This document shows positions 11,691 to 23,900 of a stretch of 64,000 bases of DNA, in pieces. Location of the stretch: contig NC_064618.1 of the NCBI RefSeq assembly GCF_023898315.1, forward strand, positions 248,099,076-248,163,075, read 5' to 3'. The stretch's first letter is position 1; each line of letters starts with the position of its first letter. A model generated the notes under the pieces. It was not told where the DNA came from. It was given only the letters and a program-made list of their open reading frames with translations, and did no database searches. Source of the DNA: Schistocerca nitens. Taxonomy: Eukaryota; Arthropoda; Insecta; Orthoptera; Acrididae. Position numbers and translations under genes: made by a program.

Positions 11691-12287
11691 TACATGTGTC
11701 CAGAATTCCCCACAGAAAGAAGTCTTAACAGCGTTAGACAGTGAGATCTGGGTGGAAACTCAGCACTTCCCCGTCAGCCTGTCCACCTCTCAACAAATGT
11801 TTCATCCAGGAACTGCTACGTGACACGATGGTAATGCAACGATACACTGCCGTGTTGAAAAAAAGAAATTCATCTCTCTACATTTGGTGAACAGCTGGTA
11901 CAATTCGTCCCTGCAACATGGTGGGTACTTTACACCTGCCACTGATCCTTCAGAAAAGACTGGCCCTAGAAGTCCACACCGATAAACCAGGATGATTAAC
12001 AACTCATTCTTCATAACATAACGATTATCTCTTGCTCAGTACACACAGCAGTGGTGCAGTGCTGATTGATGGTTCCATTCAATTTAAACGTTGCCTCACC
12101 TGACCAAACAATGACACCAGTCAACCGTTCATTACTGCAAATCCTTTCACAAAATTCAAGGTGCCTATTCAGATTATCCTCATTCATCATGTGAAGCAGC
12201 CTGATAACATATGGGTTCCACTTTTCTTGCCTTCAAATGCAGTGATTTCGACTTGCTTACACTTGATTCATGCACAGTGTAGCCTGT

Positions 12288-12361
12288 GGACTTCTTTGGG
12301 GCCCTATGGACTTCTTTGGGGCCCTATGGACTTCTTTGGGGCCATATGGACTTCTTTGGGG
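12288..12361 (+). repeat. 20-bp tandem repeat, 3.7 copies
   Basis: The unit ggacttctttggggccctat is repeated almost perfectly; only one position differs, in the last full copy (ccatat). The low divergence suggests recent expansion. No coding meaning is apparent. Confidence 0.95.
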
Positions 12362-12739
12362 ATCTTGTCAAAGCCTGTACCACTGCGACCACCCCCCTTT
12401 CACCCGCTATTGATTTCTTCTTGTCACACTGTCCCTTCTTCAGATCATGCACACTTCCTTCCCTCTCAAATTTGCCGATCAATTTTGTTATTGTTATGCG
12501 TGACAGTGGTGCAGTATAAAATTCTGCCCACCATCATATCTGCACTTCTTTCATGTCTTCACATTTCCGCTGACACCTTAAAACACACTTCCTTTTGTAC
12601 AACTTTTCAGCCATCTTGTTATTTACTTGCATTTACTGGCAACTGACAATAAACAAAACAAATGCAATAGTCATGAGAGCAGCATATAATGTCAAATGGA
12701 TCAGGTCATTGTTAATGCCTTTTCAGCTATTTCAGTTCA

Positions 12740-13160
12740 AACAGTGTAAACCAACATGACAAAGTTATCAGAAACATGTGCAGTGCAAAGCCAAGAGAAT
12801 CTTGTCAACCATTATTAAGAGATCTTAAGATACTAAGCATTCCCTCACTGTATCTGGATGAAATAATTCTTTTCACAAGTAATAACCCTAAACTCTTTTT
12901 GTCAAATAATTTCCAGCATCATTATGAAACTAGAAACAAAGAAAGCTTCATGTTGCCTACACACACGCTTAATCTTTTTGCGCAGACTCGACAGTATATG
13001 GGAATGAAAGTATACAGTAAATTGAAAGACACAAATTTTGGAAAGCTCCAAACTGAGGCAGTAATAAGAGAATTGTTTAGCACCCTGGTGCAGAAATGTT
13101 ATTACTCTGTTGATGAATTTTTTAATGATCTGACCATCTGAACAGGATAAAAACAACAAT
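12740..13160 (+). mobile_element. LINE 3' remnant (C-terminal end of ORF2)
   Basis: The frame to the stop at 13139-13141 matches the extreme C-terminus of a non-LTR retrotransposon polyprotein: LLRDLKILSIPSLYLDE, HHYETRNKESF, an RQYMGMKVYSKL block and CYYSVDEFFND before the stop. An A-rich aataataaataata tail follows. No RT core is present, so this is a strongly 5'-truncated insertion of a family different from the one at 270-1275. Confidence 0.75.
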
Positions 13161-13924
13161 AATAAATAATATTCAGATTTTATTGTGGTTATATAAAAAT
13201 ATTATATTCCACGTATAATTTATCATAAGCTGAAGAGTCTCCTGTACGTAAAACCAATGATTTATGTTGTTCGTTACGAGACAAAATTTTGATTCCGATT
13301 CTGACCACTTTGTGGAATACTCTGTGTTCTTCACTGCCTGATGTTGAGCAGGTGGAGACAGATGAGAAAGAGCAACACTATGACGTTCACTGCGAGGTGT
13401 GGAAATTACTATATGCACAATATAAAGGGGCACTTTTCTGGGAGCAGGTGACTTCTGGTGGGTACAGATTCTGTGAGTCCATTGGGGAGTCTTAACTAAG
13501 AAACCATGCAGCACCCCATAGCATTGTAATAGGTATTGAGAATGCAATGCTGATTCCAGTGTGCTTTTGTGAGGCGAGGAGATGGGGCTTGTTCCCTCCA
13601 CATATCAGATAGGAATTTTCTCTGAAATCTGAGGCACACTGCACGTCTGTTGGCTCTCATTCGCAAATTCGACCAATAATATGGTGCACAATTTCACAAA
13701 GGTATTGGAATCCAAAATTATCTGTCGGGGCTCTTATGACCACTACTATTGCTACTACCACCTGTCAAAGATTAGCGGGACTCGTGTTCCTACTGACCAA
13801 ATAATTCTACCTTATTTAAAGAAGAAGATATCAACTATGGAAATATTCATTTGCATTACTTATCCATTTTTGCTGTATGCAGTTATTTGGTTCCTATCTC
13901 TTTAGCTTATTTGCCCATTTACTT

Positions 13925-13926
<2 letters not shown>
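13161..13926. other. No gene recognised
   Basis: AT-rich sequence without recognisable coding or repeat signal. Confidence 0.45.

Positions 13927-13965
<39 letters not shown>
13927..13965. repeat. (TA)n microsatellite, left of hairpin
   Basis: Perfect TA dinucleotide repeat ending where the Penelope-type hairpin begins. Confidence 0.95.
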
Positions 13966-13972
<7 letters not shown>

Positions 13973-14004
13973 AACAAACACAAATATACACACAAAATTC
14001 AAGC

Positions 14005-14031
14005 TTTCGCAACAAACTGTTGCCTCATCAG
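14005..14031 (-). ncRNA. Hammerhead-ribozyme-like core (left arm)
   Basis: On the minus strand: CTGATGA, a bulged G, a GCAAC/GTTGC stem with an AGTTT loop, then GAAA. This is the conserved core arrangement of a hammerhead around helix II. No matched helix I or cleavage triplet was established. Confidence 0.35.
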
Positions 14032-14383
14032 GAAAGAGGGAAGGAGAGGGAAAGACGAAAGGATGTGTGTTTTAAGGGAGAGGGTAAGGAGTCATTCCAA
14101 TCCCGGGAGCGGAAAGACTTACCTTAGGGGGGAAAAAAGGACAGGTATACACTCGCACACACACACATATCCATCCACACATACAGACACAAGCAGACAT
14201 ATTTGGTCTTTAAATATGTCTGCTTGTGTCTGTATGTGTGGATGGATATGTGTGTGTGTGCGAGTGTATACCTGTCCTTTTTTCCCCCTAAGGTAAGTCT
14301 TTCCGCTCCCGGGATTGGAATGACTCCTTACCCTCTCCCTTAAAACCCACATCCTTTCGTCTTTCCCTCTCCTTCCCTCTTTC

Positions 14384-14410
14384 CTGATGAGGCAACAGTT
14401 TGTTGCGAAA
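14384..14410 (+). ncRNA. Hammerhead-ribozyme-like core (right arm)
   Basis: Same CTGATGA, stem-loop and GAAA arrangement as in the left arm, on the plus strand. Confidence 0.35.
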
Positions 14411-14535
14411 GCTTGAATTTTGTGTGTATATTTGTGTTTGTTTGTGTGTCTATCGACCTGCCAGCGCTTTTGTTTGGTAAGTCTCATCATCTTTCTTTTT
14501 AGATGTATTTTTTCCACGTGGAATGTTTCCCTCTG

Positions 14536-14536
<1 letters not shown>

Positions 14537-14602
<66 letters not shown>
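14537..14602. repeat. (TA)n microsatellite, right of hairpin
   Basis: Perfect TA dinucleotide repeat, the continuation of the tract at 13927-13965 interrupted by the hairpin. Confidence 0.95.
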
Positions 14603-14603
<1 letters not shown>

Positions 14604-14762
14604 ATGTCAGTACCTTTGCTATGCTGTAGCAGTCAGTCCATGTGTGTATAATAGGAAGATTTTAATTTGTGAATAGGTCAATAAGTAAGTCACAGTTCTA
14701 AACTACATTTTTTTCCATCCTTCAGATATATGTATTTAAATACCTCATTTCCTGTGTTTTAG

Positions 14763-14970
14763 GGATGCACTGTACCGACTTGCAATTCCCGATCTGCGGC
14801 AGCTGGAAAAAGCAGACTGGCCGGCACCTGCAAACAAGACTGCTCTCTGCCAGGCCAAAGGACAGACGGAGTACCAGTGCCACAATTTTGTCCGCGTCCT
14901 GCTACGCAATGGCAAGCGGATATTTGCCTGTGGCACAAGTGCCTTCTCACCACAGTGCACCTGGAGGGAG
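14763..14970 (+). CDS. Sema5c: Sema5 exon A: sema domain, N-terminal part
   Basis: The acceptor ttttag precedes 14763 and the donor gtaagc starts at 14971. One base completes a split Arg codon, then 69 codons beginning DALYRLAIPDLRQLEKADW and ending QCTWRE at phase 0. It contains the conserved CHNFVRVLLRNGKRIFACGT block of the sema propeller. Because it opens mid-domain with a split codon, at least one coding exon must precede it. Confidence 0.95.
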
Positions 14971-17900
14971 GTAAGCAGTGGCAGTACTGTAGGGTATGTG
15001 TGTGTGTTTGGTATGCTACTAAGAGAGATTTCTATACATACAGCAAATGCCGAAGATTAGATGGGTAGATCACATAACTAATGAGGAGGTATCGAATAGA
15101 ATTGGGGAGGAGTTTGTGGAACAACTTGACTAGAAGAAGGGATCGGTTGGTAGGACATGTTCTGAGGCATCAAGGGATCACCAATTTAGTATTTGAGGGC
15201 AGCGTTTAGGGTAAAAATTGTAGCGGGAGACCAAGAGATGAATACACTAAGCAGATTCAGAAGGATGTAGGCTGCAGTATGTACTGGGAGCTGAAGCAGC
15301 TTTCATAGTATAGAGTACCATGGAGAGCTGCATCAAACCAGTCTCAGGACTGAAAACCACAACAACAACAACAACAGCAAACTAAGCTCAGAAATCATAA
15401 ACATGTTTTTTATTGCTGCTTAAATTCAAGAGACAAAGATGGTTGTGCACTTCCAGAACTTCACAGAATTTCAGACTTTAATGTAGTCAAGAACTTCAAC
15501 ATTTTAATAAAAATTTTTAATACTAGTTTGTGTTAAAATGATGGTGAATTGTGTTTTAATTCTGAATGTTTTTTTTTTAATTTTAATTTCAGATTGAGAA
15601 TTTGAATAATGTACTTGAATTGGTGAAAGGAGTTGCAAAATGTCCATTCAGTCCCACGTACAATATTACTGCCTTGATGACCCAAAATGGTCAGTATTTT
15701 GTGGGAAGTCCAATGGATTTCTCAGGAGCAGATCCAGCAATCTACAGGAGCCTTGGAGCTGGCTCTACCACGCTTCGGACCAATCAGTACAACAGCAAGT
15801 GGCTGAATGACCCACAATTTGTGGGATCTTTTGAGAAAGACAATTTTGTATACTTTCTCTTTAGAGAAAGTGCTGTGGAATACATTAATTGTGGAAAGGT
15901 AAGCTGTATGACTTTGTGCAGGTTATCAGAGAGAATATTACTTCTCACATTTTTGATGAATGAATGTGCGAACCTCTGTAATTAATAAACTGATTGTATT
16001 TTTTGTTTTGAATCCACATTGCAAGAAAATATAGATATACTCTATAGCCCATTCTGTGTACCTGTTGTTGCAGATAGTGTACTCACGAATAGCAAGGGTC
16101 TGCAAGAATGATAGTGGTGGACAGCTAATGTTAAAGGACAATTGGACAACTTTTGTCAAAGCTCGACTTAATTGTTCCATTCCTGGTGAATATCCATTCT
16201 ATTTTGATGAAATTCAGGGAATGTCATATGTTGAAGAGGAAGAGACAATATATGCAACTTTCACAACTCCTCCGTAAGTAAAAACAATGTCATAATGATG
16301 ATGATGATGATGATGGCATATACCTGCCGAGACAAGTATAACTTTATGTAGAAATTAAGGTGTTGAGATTAAAAGACAATTAGGATTTATGATATTTGAC
16401 TAATTTATATAAATTTCTGTTAGTGCCTGACTGAAAAGGGGTTATGAAAACATACCGCCCTTCTCTTTAAAGACAATCATTTTACCATCTAGAACTTTCA
16501 CTTATCACAAAATTCAGAAGAAAGGAAGTCCTTTCTGCAAGCCACAAATTAACATTAAATAATATCATTCCTAAATCAGATGTGAAAAAAGAAGAAAATT
16601 ATGCTTTGATTATGTCAGAAGTTTATTGTCATTTTCGTAGCAGTAATCCTCTGTCAAATATTTTCAACATCTTGTTTCTCAGTTTCACAAACTAAACCCC
16701 AATGTTGGTACTTACAAAGTTGCTGCAGGGATACCATTAAAAATTTCAAATTCCTCTAATTTTATGTGAAATTGTGTGGTTTTCCTTCACAGAAACAGCA
16801 TTCCTGGATCAGCCATATGTGCATTCAATATGACTGCTGTGGAAGCAGCATTTTTAGGCCCATTCAAACACCAAGACAAGCCAGGGTCTGCATGGGAGCG
16901 CCACCACAATCAACATAAACAGTTGCTAGAATGCCAGGCTGCCCCACATTCTCACTTGCTACTGGATTCCTCGCGCTACCAACTGATGGACAGTGCTGTG
17001 CAGCCAGCCACAACAAAGCCGCTCTACACAGGACAGCTTGAGACACTCACCCACATAGCAATACATGTGATTCCCACCAAGCTACACAGGTATCATCGGA
17101 TTTTACATTTCATTTGTAAATTATATGAGGGCTCAAATACAATGATCATTGCACTACTAAGTGCGCGTAGTTCAGTTTTGTAATTACATCTACCACCATT
17201 GTTACTGTTGTGGTTAAAAACATATTTATTCATTACTTTGTCTAAGTATAGTAGTGGCATACAGAATTTTCTGTTTAGTGTGTTGAAGCATTTCAGTTGG
17301 TGTGTTTAATTTCAGAGCTGTGCATATAATTTACGCTGCAACCTCTGAAGGACTTGTCAAGAAGATATCAGTTTTACCAAGAACTCAGGAAACCTGTGTT
17401 GTAGAAATATGGAAACCATACCCGGGGAATACAGTAGTACCGATAAAGGCACTTCACTATCTAAAATCAGCTGTAAGTCATGAAATGCAATTAGATGCCA
17501 TTTTGCTTTTTGTAACAGTAATTAATGATATGTCATTAAAATTTAAGGGCTGCAGATAGAGTTTCTCAGACTACATGGATATGATGTTAAAAAAAATAAC
17601 AAAATTTGCTTTCAATAATAGGGAACAATGGTATGTTCCAAGTTTTGGTACTATAGTTCTAAATATTTCTTTCAAGATATGAGTGTAATAAAGGAAAACT
17701 CATTTGGCATTGATTATTGGGAAACTTCTATCATGTTTCAGTCACTGAAACTCATTTGATAACTCATTACATTAGTAACTGGGCCCTAGATCAACAACTA
17801 AAATATAATGTCTAAATATAAGAATGTTAAAAGCATAAATAAGGTGATTAAAAAAGCAGTTTATGCATCAGGACCCTAATGCCATCAGATGATAATTGTG

Positions 17901-20900
17901 ATAGTTTTTATTTTATAATAGTCTCATGTATTCATCACATTTCAATTGCCAGTCAATATTCATTCCTAAAAAATTGTTTGATACACAATATTATGTTACC
18001 ATTAAGTTCAAGTGGTGTCAGTGTCACTTTACACTTACACTTATATTGTCACTTTCCTTGGTCAAACTTACTTTATTGCATGTTAACCACAAAATTTTTA
18101 ATTTGCTTCTTTTCTTAAAGTTCATGCATTTTTTAAGATTTTGTGTCTGTATGTCTTAATAGTCTCTGGGAAATGTAGTTTTTCTTATTGAGAAAATGGA
18201 AGGAGAAAACTATATTTAACTCGAAAAAAAAATTGGATAGCCAAGGTTGCATTAATTAATATGTATTATTGATGACCAGATTTGACAGTCGAAACTGTCA
18301 TCTTCATTTTTGGTTACAAATTGTGTTTCTTATGAGTTTATCACTCATGCTATGTTGTCATTATGGTGGAGAACATACAACACATTATACTAGGTTTGTC
18401 AAAAGAAAAACCATACACAGCTAAAAAGTTCCTTGAGCAAATGATCACATACGTACCACCCCAATGAGGCTCGTTAGTTTTTAAAATGCACAAAACATAG
18501 TAAAAATGTACATCTGTACAAATGTTTCTATTTACATGATATATTTAAAACAATATATTAATTGCTCCTCTGGTTAACTTACATATGTATATGGTGCACT
18601 CTGCTGCTAACATATACTACAACCGAGGTTCAAACTCTCACCTATGTCTAAAGTTTAGCACCAGTGTTTTCTTTTTCCTCTTTCTCAGTATTCTAGATTC
18701 CTTAACTTCAATTAAATGTCAGATAGTTTATTTATTTGAAGAAGTACAAGTTCAATCTGCCAGGATATTTCAAGTGGTGCAGAATCTAGAACCAAGTTAA
18801 ATGAAATATCAAATAAATAAAATAGCAAGTGTTCTGTAGCTATTTGCAAACTTCACTAAATAAAACAGAGTGTGTGCTGTTTTGAAACTTCTTGGCAGAT
18901 TAAAACTTTGTGATATACCAAGACTGAATTGCCACAACTTGCCTTTCACAGGCAATGCTCTTATTGACTGGACAATCCAGGCAAGGTTCTGGGTCACACA
19001 CATACACAAGTTTAATCTGCCGGGAATTTTCAAGTTTTATCACTGTTTTCTTAATATGTATCAAATTGGTTTTAATGGAATCTTATTATTTTCAGGACTC
19101 TGTATATATTGGCTCTGATAATGGCATTATTAGGATTTCTGCACAACACTGTTCTAGACTGACAAATAAGGCTGCTTGTTTGAATGCTATGGATCCATAC
19201 TGTGGATGGAATGAAATTCTCGAGAAATGTCAGACAGCTCCTAATGATAATCCTCTCACTCATCATTGGCAGCAAAGTGTCACACAGTGCCCTGTACTCA
19301 CTGCTCCAGGTATTACATATCTCTGTGGCCACATTTTCACACCGAACAAAGTATAGTCATTGTAAAATTAATTTATAAGAACATATACAATATTTACAAT
19401 TGTCTAATGGTAAAAAATAAAACTTATAGTGGACGGAGGTTGGAGCAGTTGGTCAAGCTGGTTCCCATGCTCACATTCTGGAGAAACTGAGTCAGGGGAT
19501 GAATGCTTGTGCAGCTCACGGCAATGCAACAATCCTGCACCACAGAATGGGGGCTCACAGTGTGTCGGCACAGCCATTCGAGTAACAAACTGCACAGTGC
19601 ACGGTGGATGGACAGCCTGGTCAGCTTGGTCAGCTTGTTCTCAGACATGTGGAGTGGCTGTGAAGACACGGCGTCGCATCTGTGGTAATCCTGCACCAGC
19701 CCACGGAGGGAGAGTGTGTGTTGGGCAGGATCGTAGTGAAATTTACTGCACTTCAAATCCACCATGTCCTGGTGAGCATACAAACCTTCTGTTAAATTAT
19801 ACAAGCTAGTAACCATCAAAATAAACCATAATTTATTGTGCACATATAACGTAACTGAATAGTAAAAAATTTACTCCCCCAAGCGGCAGCAGGAGAACAC
19901 GCTTATAAGAGATATTACAGTTTCCAAGCTTTAGGAGCCCTTGGCTCCTTGTTCTGGCAGAAAGGTTGAACGGGAAGGAAGAGGAGTGAAGTAAAAGGAC
20001 TGATGGAGTTTAGGAAAAGGGGTAGGGTTCAAAAAAGTTGCCCAGAACCCCAGGTTATGGGTAACTTGCCATCCGATAAGTCTCCCCTGATTCAAGGTTG
20101 TGGGCGATTTTTGGAAACCTTGCCCCTTTTTCTAAACCTCACCAGTCCTTTTCCTTCATCCTTCTTCTGCCCCCTTTGACCATTCTGCCAGAAGGAGGAG
20201 CCAAGAGCTCTGAAAGCTTGCAAACTGTAATACCTCTTATGCGTGTGTTCTCCTGGTGCCGCTTGGTGAGCAGATATTTTATCTGTCCAGTTAAATTATA
20301 ATTTATTGTGCAATGCTTGTATGTTAATTGTAACTAAATCCATCGTATTTCAGTTTTATGGTTTCTGTAAATCAATCATTTTTCATCTTCTTGAAATTCA
20401 ACACAGTAATTACATCAGAGTGCTTAAAAGATTTTCTACAAAGAATTTATGATTCAGCAGTTGAGAGACTTCCTTGAAATCCTTTTAATTTTAATCTGAC
20501 AGACAGACAGACAGACACGTAACAGATTTTCTGTTTCAGCTTTGACACTGCCTCCCAGGGATGGCCAGTGGAGTGCCTGGGGAGAATGGGAAGAGTGTTC
20601 TGTTCCATGCGGTGGAGGTTTCCGAACGAGGAGGCGACTGTGTAACAGTCCTCCACCAGAGAACGGAGGTCGGGACTGCCAAGGGTGTAATCTTGACTTT
20701 GAGACATGTAATATGCATGCTTGTCAAGACAGCAAGAGATTCTCTACATGGACTCCTTGGTTGCCTCTTAGTAGCCTTGCAGCAGAGACAGGCTATGTGG
20801 AGAGAAGATTCAGATTCATTTGCAAGGCTCCTGTGTCTGATCCCACACATATCAAGATATCTCAACACAAAGAAGAAGAGAGATTCTGTCATCTAAATGG

Positions 20901-23900
20901 TTCATGCTACAGAACTGGTACGTTCAAGTTTCAGGGGTGAATGTTGATTCCACTGAATTTTTTTATACAACACAACTTAACCAAGAATTGTTTTATTTAA
21001 ATATTATTCTGAAACACTTTACTGTTTTAGTCATTTCACAGTAAATGACAAATTGTTGTTTTACTTGGGAAAAAGTCAGTTAAAGAAATCTAACACCCTT
21101 CATTTTCCTTGTGGAGCAAGCTTTTAAAAATCTTTCAGTTGTTCAGCCTACTGATATACAAATCAGATCATGCCAATGAATCTGAATGTGGTTCTTAAAA
21201 ATGGTTTTCATTAATCATGTGTTATAAAACTTCAGACACTATGCTTGTATAAAACTTCTACAAAATATTCTATGAAACATTTTGTACAAATACTTTAATT
21301 AGATTCACTAGCTACATAATATGAGAGGACATTAAGCAACAGACAGTAATGTATGAATCTAAAAAATGGGTACCTTTTGGAAAAAATCTCTTCTAAACGT
21401 ATACACATGCATAGAACTGCTTCATGCAGTAGTGTAGCAAAATAACAGGGGTTCTGTGTGTGTGTGTGTGTGTGTGTTTTGTCTTTAGACTCTGTGAAAT
21501 AGAACCTTCGTCTGATAACTAAATATTTTTTGTCCTTTCTATGTGTGCTTCTCATTGTCTCCTTTACTTTTTGATTAGTATCAACTTAGTGTTATACAGA
21601 CATGCAGGGGTTTTTTGGTTCCCTGGACTGATAGAGGACATTTTTACATGCGTGTTCAGCACCAAAAGAGGCTATTGCTCAATGTGACACAGAAATTTTT
21701 TCCACTGTTGATGAGTACATGAGATAAGTGCGTAATTATTTTTAGTTCTTCTTATTATGTGCAGCATATACTATTATTTTTCCTCTTCTTGATATATTGC
21801 TCCATATTTAATAGCATCCAAACTGTATTATCTCTCTTCCATATCACCCATTTGCAATTTTTTTTTCTGTGAACTCATGTTAATACTACAACAACATTTT
21901 ATTTTCAATTTAAAAAACAGCATTCAAGTGACCCTTTTATTTATTTTGTCTCTTTCTTATGACATACTTTATTAAGAGTCATGTATTGTCTGATTTTAGA
22001 AAATTTCTCCTCAATTTATTCTGGGTTTGTACATTGCCTTTGGGAATCAGGTGTTATTTAGTTTGATAGCTTTCAATTTGTTTGTTCATTTCATTAAAAT
22101 TTCATTTCTAATAGGCATTGTACAAGAATACACATTTGAATAACATCAAAACAGAAGCAAATAGGGAGGTCTCACTGACCTATTGGTTTTATCTTGCCTC
22201 CAGTACTATCTCTGCACGCGTATTACTCAGCTTACAATTCTACTGTCTTCTGGGCCACACTTTTTGCAGAATATGGTGTACAACTCCAAAAGCACTCTGT
22301 TACTTGACTGGGTGGGCATCTGTCTTGACGTTTAAGTTGCTCTTGTGATTTGCCTCACATCCTGTTTCATGTCTTCATAAATACAGGGTAAACATTATTA
22401 AAACCAACAAATTGCAGGGACGGATTCCCAACTGGAAATGGAGGAAAATAGGTCCTGTGAACATGTGTCTGGTAATGCATCGCTGCAACCTCAGATGGCG
22501 CTGACGAATGAAAGTTTCTCTGGCCATGTGCCGTGTGTTCCTTGTGTGTTTCAGGCTGTGTGATTGAAGCAACATACTGTAAGCAGCAGAATGGTCCAGT
22601 ATTCATGTCAGGAAGAAACCGAGATGGTGTTTGTGTGCTTCCAAGCAGATGGAAACAGTCAAGAGGCAGCATGTCTGTACTAAAACAAGTACCTTCAGAG
22701 ACAACAACCACATCACACAACATTTCAAGCTCTTTTTGGGTGTCTGTGTGATCATGGGTCCTTTCAGACAGATAAATGTGCAGAAAGGTGGTGGACTGTG
22801 CACACACCAGATTTGGAGAACCGGGTTCTACAGGATATTGAGATGAATCCTAGTACAAGCTCCGGGCAAGTGGCCTGCCAACACGGTGTAAGCCAACATA
22901 CAATTATATGGGTCATCAGTCCTCTTTACTGAAGAAGCAAACTTTACCAGAACTGGGATCATCCATCTGCATAATCTTCATCTGTGGGCTACAGACAATC
23001 GTCAGGGAACGGTTGTGGCATCTTATCGGCATCGATTCAGCATCAATGTGTGGGCAGGGATTCTTGGTGGCCATATACTTGGACCAGTTATTATTCCACA
23101 AAACCTCAATGGAGGAACGTACTCGGACTTCCTGTGGGATACTCTACCTGGGCTGCTTGAGAATGCGCCTTTGGCAATATGACAGGTTATGTAATTTCTG
23201 CATGATGGAGCACCACCCCTCTTCCACACTACAGTTTGCTGATACCGCAACAGAATCTTCCTCAGTGTAGGATAGGATACAGAGGCCCTGCGGCATGGCC
23301 TGCTAGATCACTTAAACCCCCAGGATTTTTACCTCTGGGGGCATCTGAAAAGTGTTGTGGATGCTGAACCTTCAACAGTCTGTTCATGATTCCTGTGACA
23401 CTATTCGGAGAGAGGTCAGAACATGCAGAAGAACATGGTAATAACATGATGTGATGTGTGAAAGTGTGCATTGCATCCCACGGAGTTTGAACATCTGTTG
23501 TGACATGGATCAGTGCAACTCTGTACTGTGTTCTGGGACAATTTGTTGTTGTTGCATGCACACCGTCCATGTTTGGACATCGTATGACCTTTTTTTACCC
23601 CACTTCCAGTCAGGATTTTGTCCCTGTAGTTTGTCAGTGTCATTTATATGTTTATAAGGAATAATTTGTGTAACACTAGACTATTGCAAACTTATAAAAC
23701 ATGTGTAAATATGATATGAATTGTCTTGTACATAACAACAACAAATTGACTTCATTGTTGATTCCTAGGTAGGTAACAGAATTTTGTTACTGTCTGTTGA
23801 TCAGATCTATGTATTTTCTCTGTCTTTATGAATGACATGGTGTAAGCTGAGAAACCAGTAGATTATCTGCAACATATGCTTACCTATTTGTTATAGCTTG

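Larger units (their letters stand above)
10270..12245 (-). mobile_element. Tc1/mariner-superfamily transposase remnant, split by a mariner
   Basis: Minus-strand remnant in two parts around the mariner at 10440-11690. Upstream part (12240 down to 11693): NEDNLNRHLEFC, then VWSGEATFKLNG where the first catalytic Asp has become Gly, a decayed middle, and SFCGEFW/FFLWG near 11720. Downstream part (10439 down to 10270): DDMREAIVITC..SIPAAT, then SFARRCIH and a DGGHF-like terminus in another frame. Joining the parts across the mariner restores the order expected for this transposase type. Terminal repeats were not resolved; a gtttacactgtt similarity near 10188 and 12745 is only suggestive. Confidence 0.7.
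13966..14536. mobile_element. Penelope-type terminal hairpin without coding region
   Basis: Two long inverted arms (about 13966-14210 and 14216-14460) are near-perfect complements and meet at about 14213, where ttggtctttaa lies between them. Each arm is the same sequence as the terminal repeat of the PLE at 55980-59374: gacacacaaacaaacac, the aagctttcgcaacaaactg block, and cggaaagacttacctta. No reverse transcriptase lies between the arms. It is best read as a maximally 5'-truncated PLE copy plus its inverted partner. Both sides are (TA)n, so the insertion site was a TA repeat. It ends 226 bp before the first recognised semaphorin exon. Confidence 0.85.

Noticed and set aside
12288-12361. CRISPR-like array
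   Set aside because: Units are contiguous with no spacers, and the sequence is from an animal genome. It is an ordinary minisatellite.
13877-14517. Open frames of 130-140 codons on both strands
   Set aside because: They are mirror translations of the Penelope-type hairpin and (TA)n, sharing the same non-coding sequence.
13966-14536. Complete, active hammerhead ribozyme
   Set aside because: The core around helix II fits, but the sequence before CTGATGA does not pair with the sequence after any suitable NUH triplet nearby. Kept only as a hammerhead-like core.
20533-20896. Second plus-strand and minus-strand frames over exon H
   Set aside because: Only the frame linked by GT-AG splicing to its neighbours encodes thrombospondin modules; the others are shadows.
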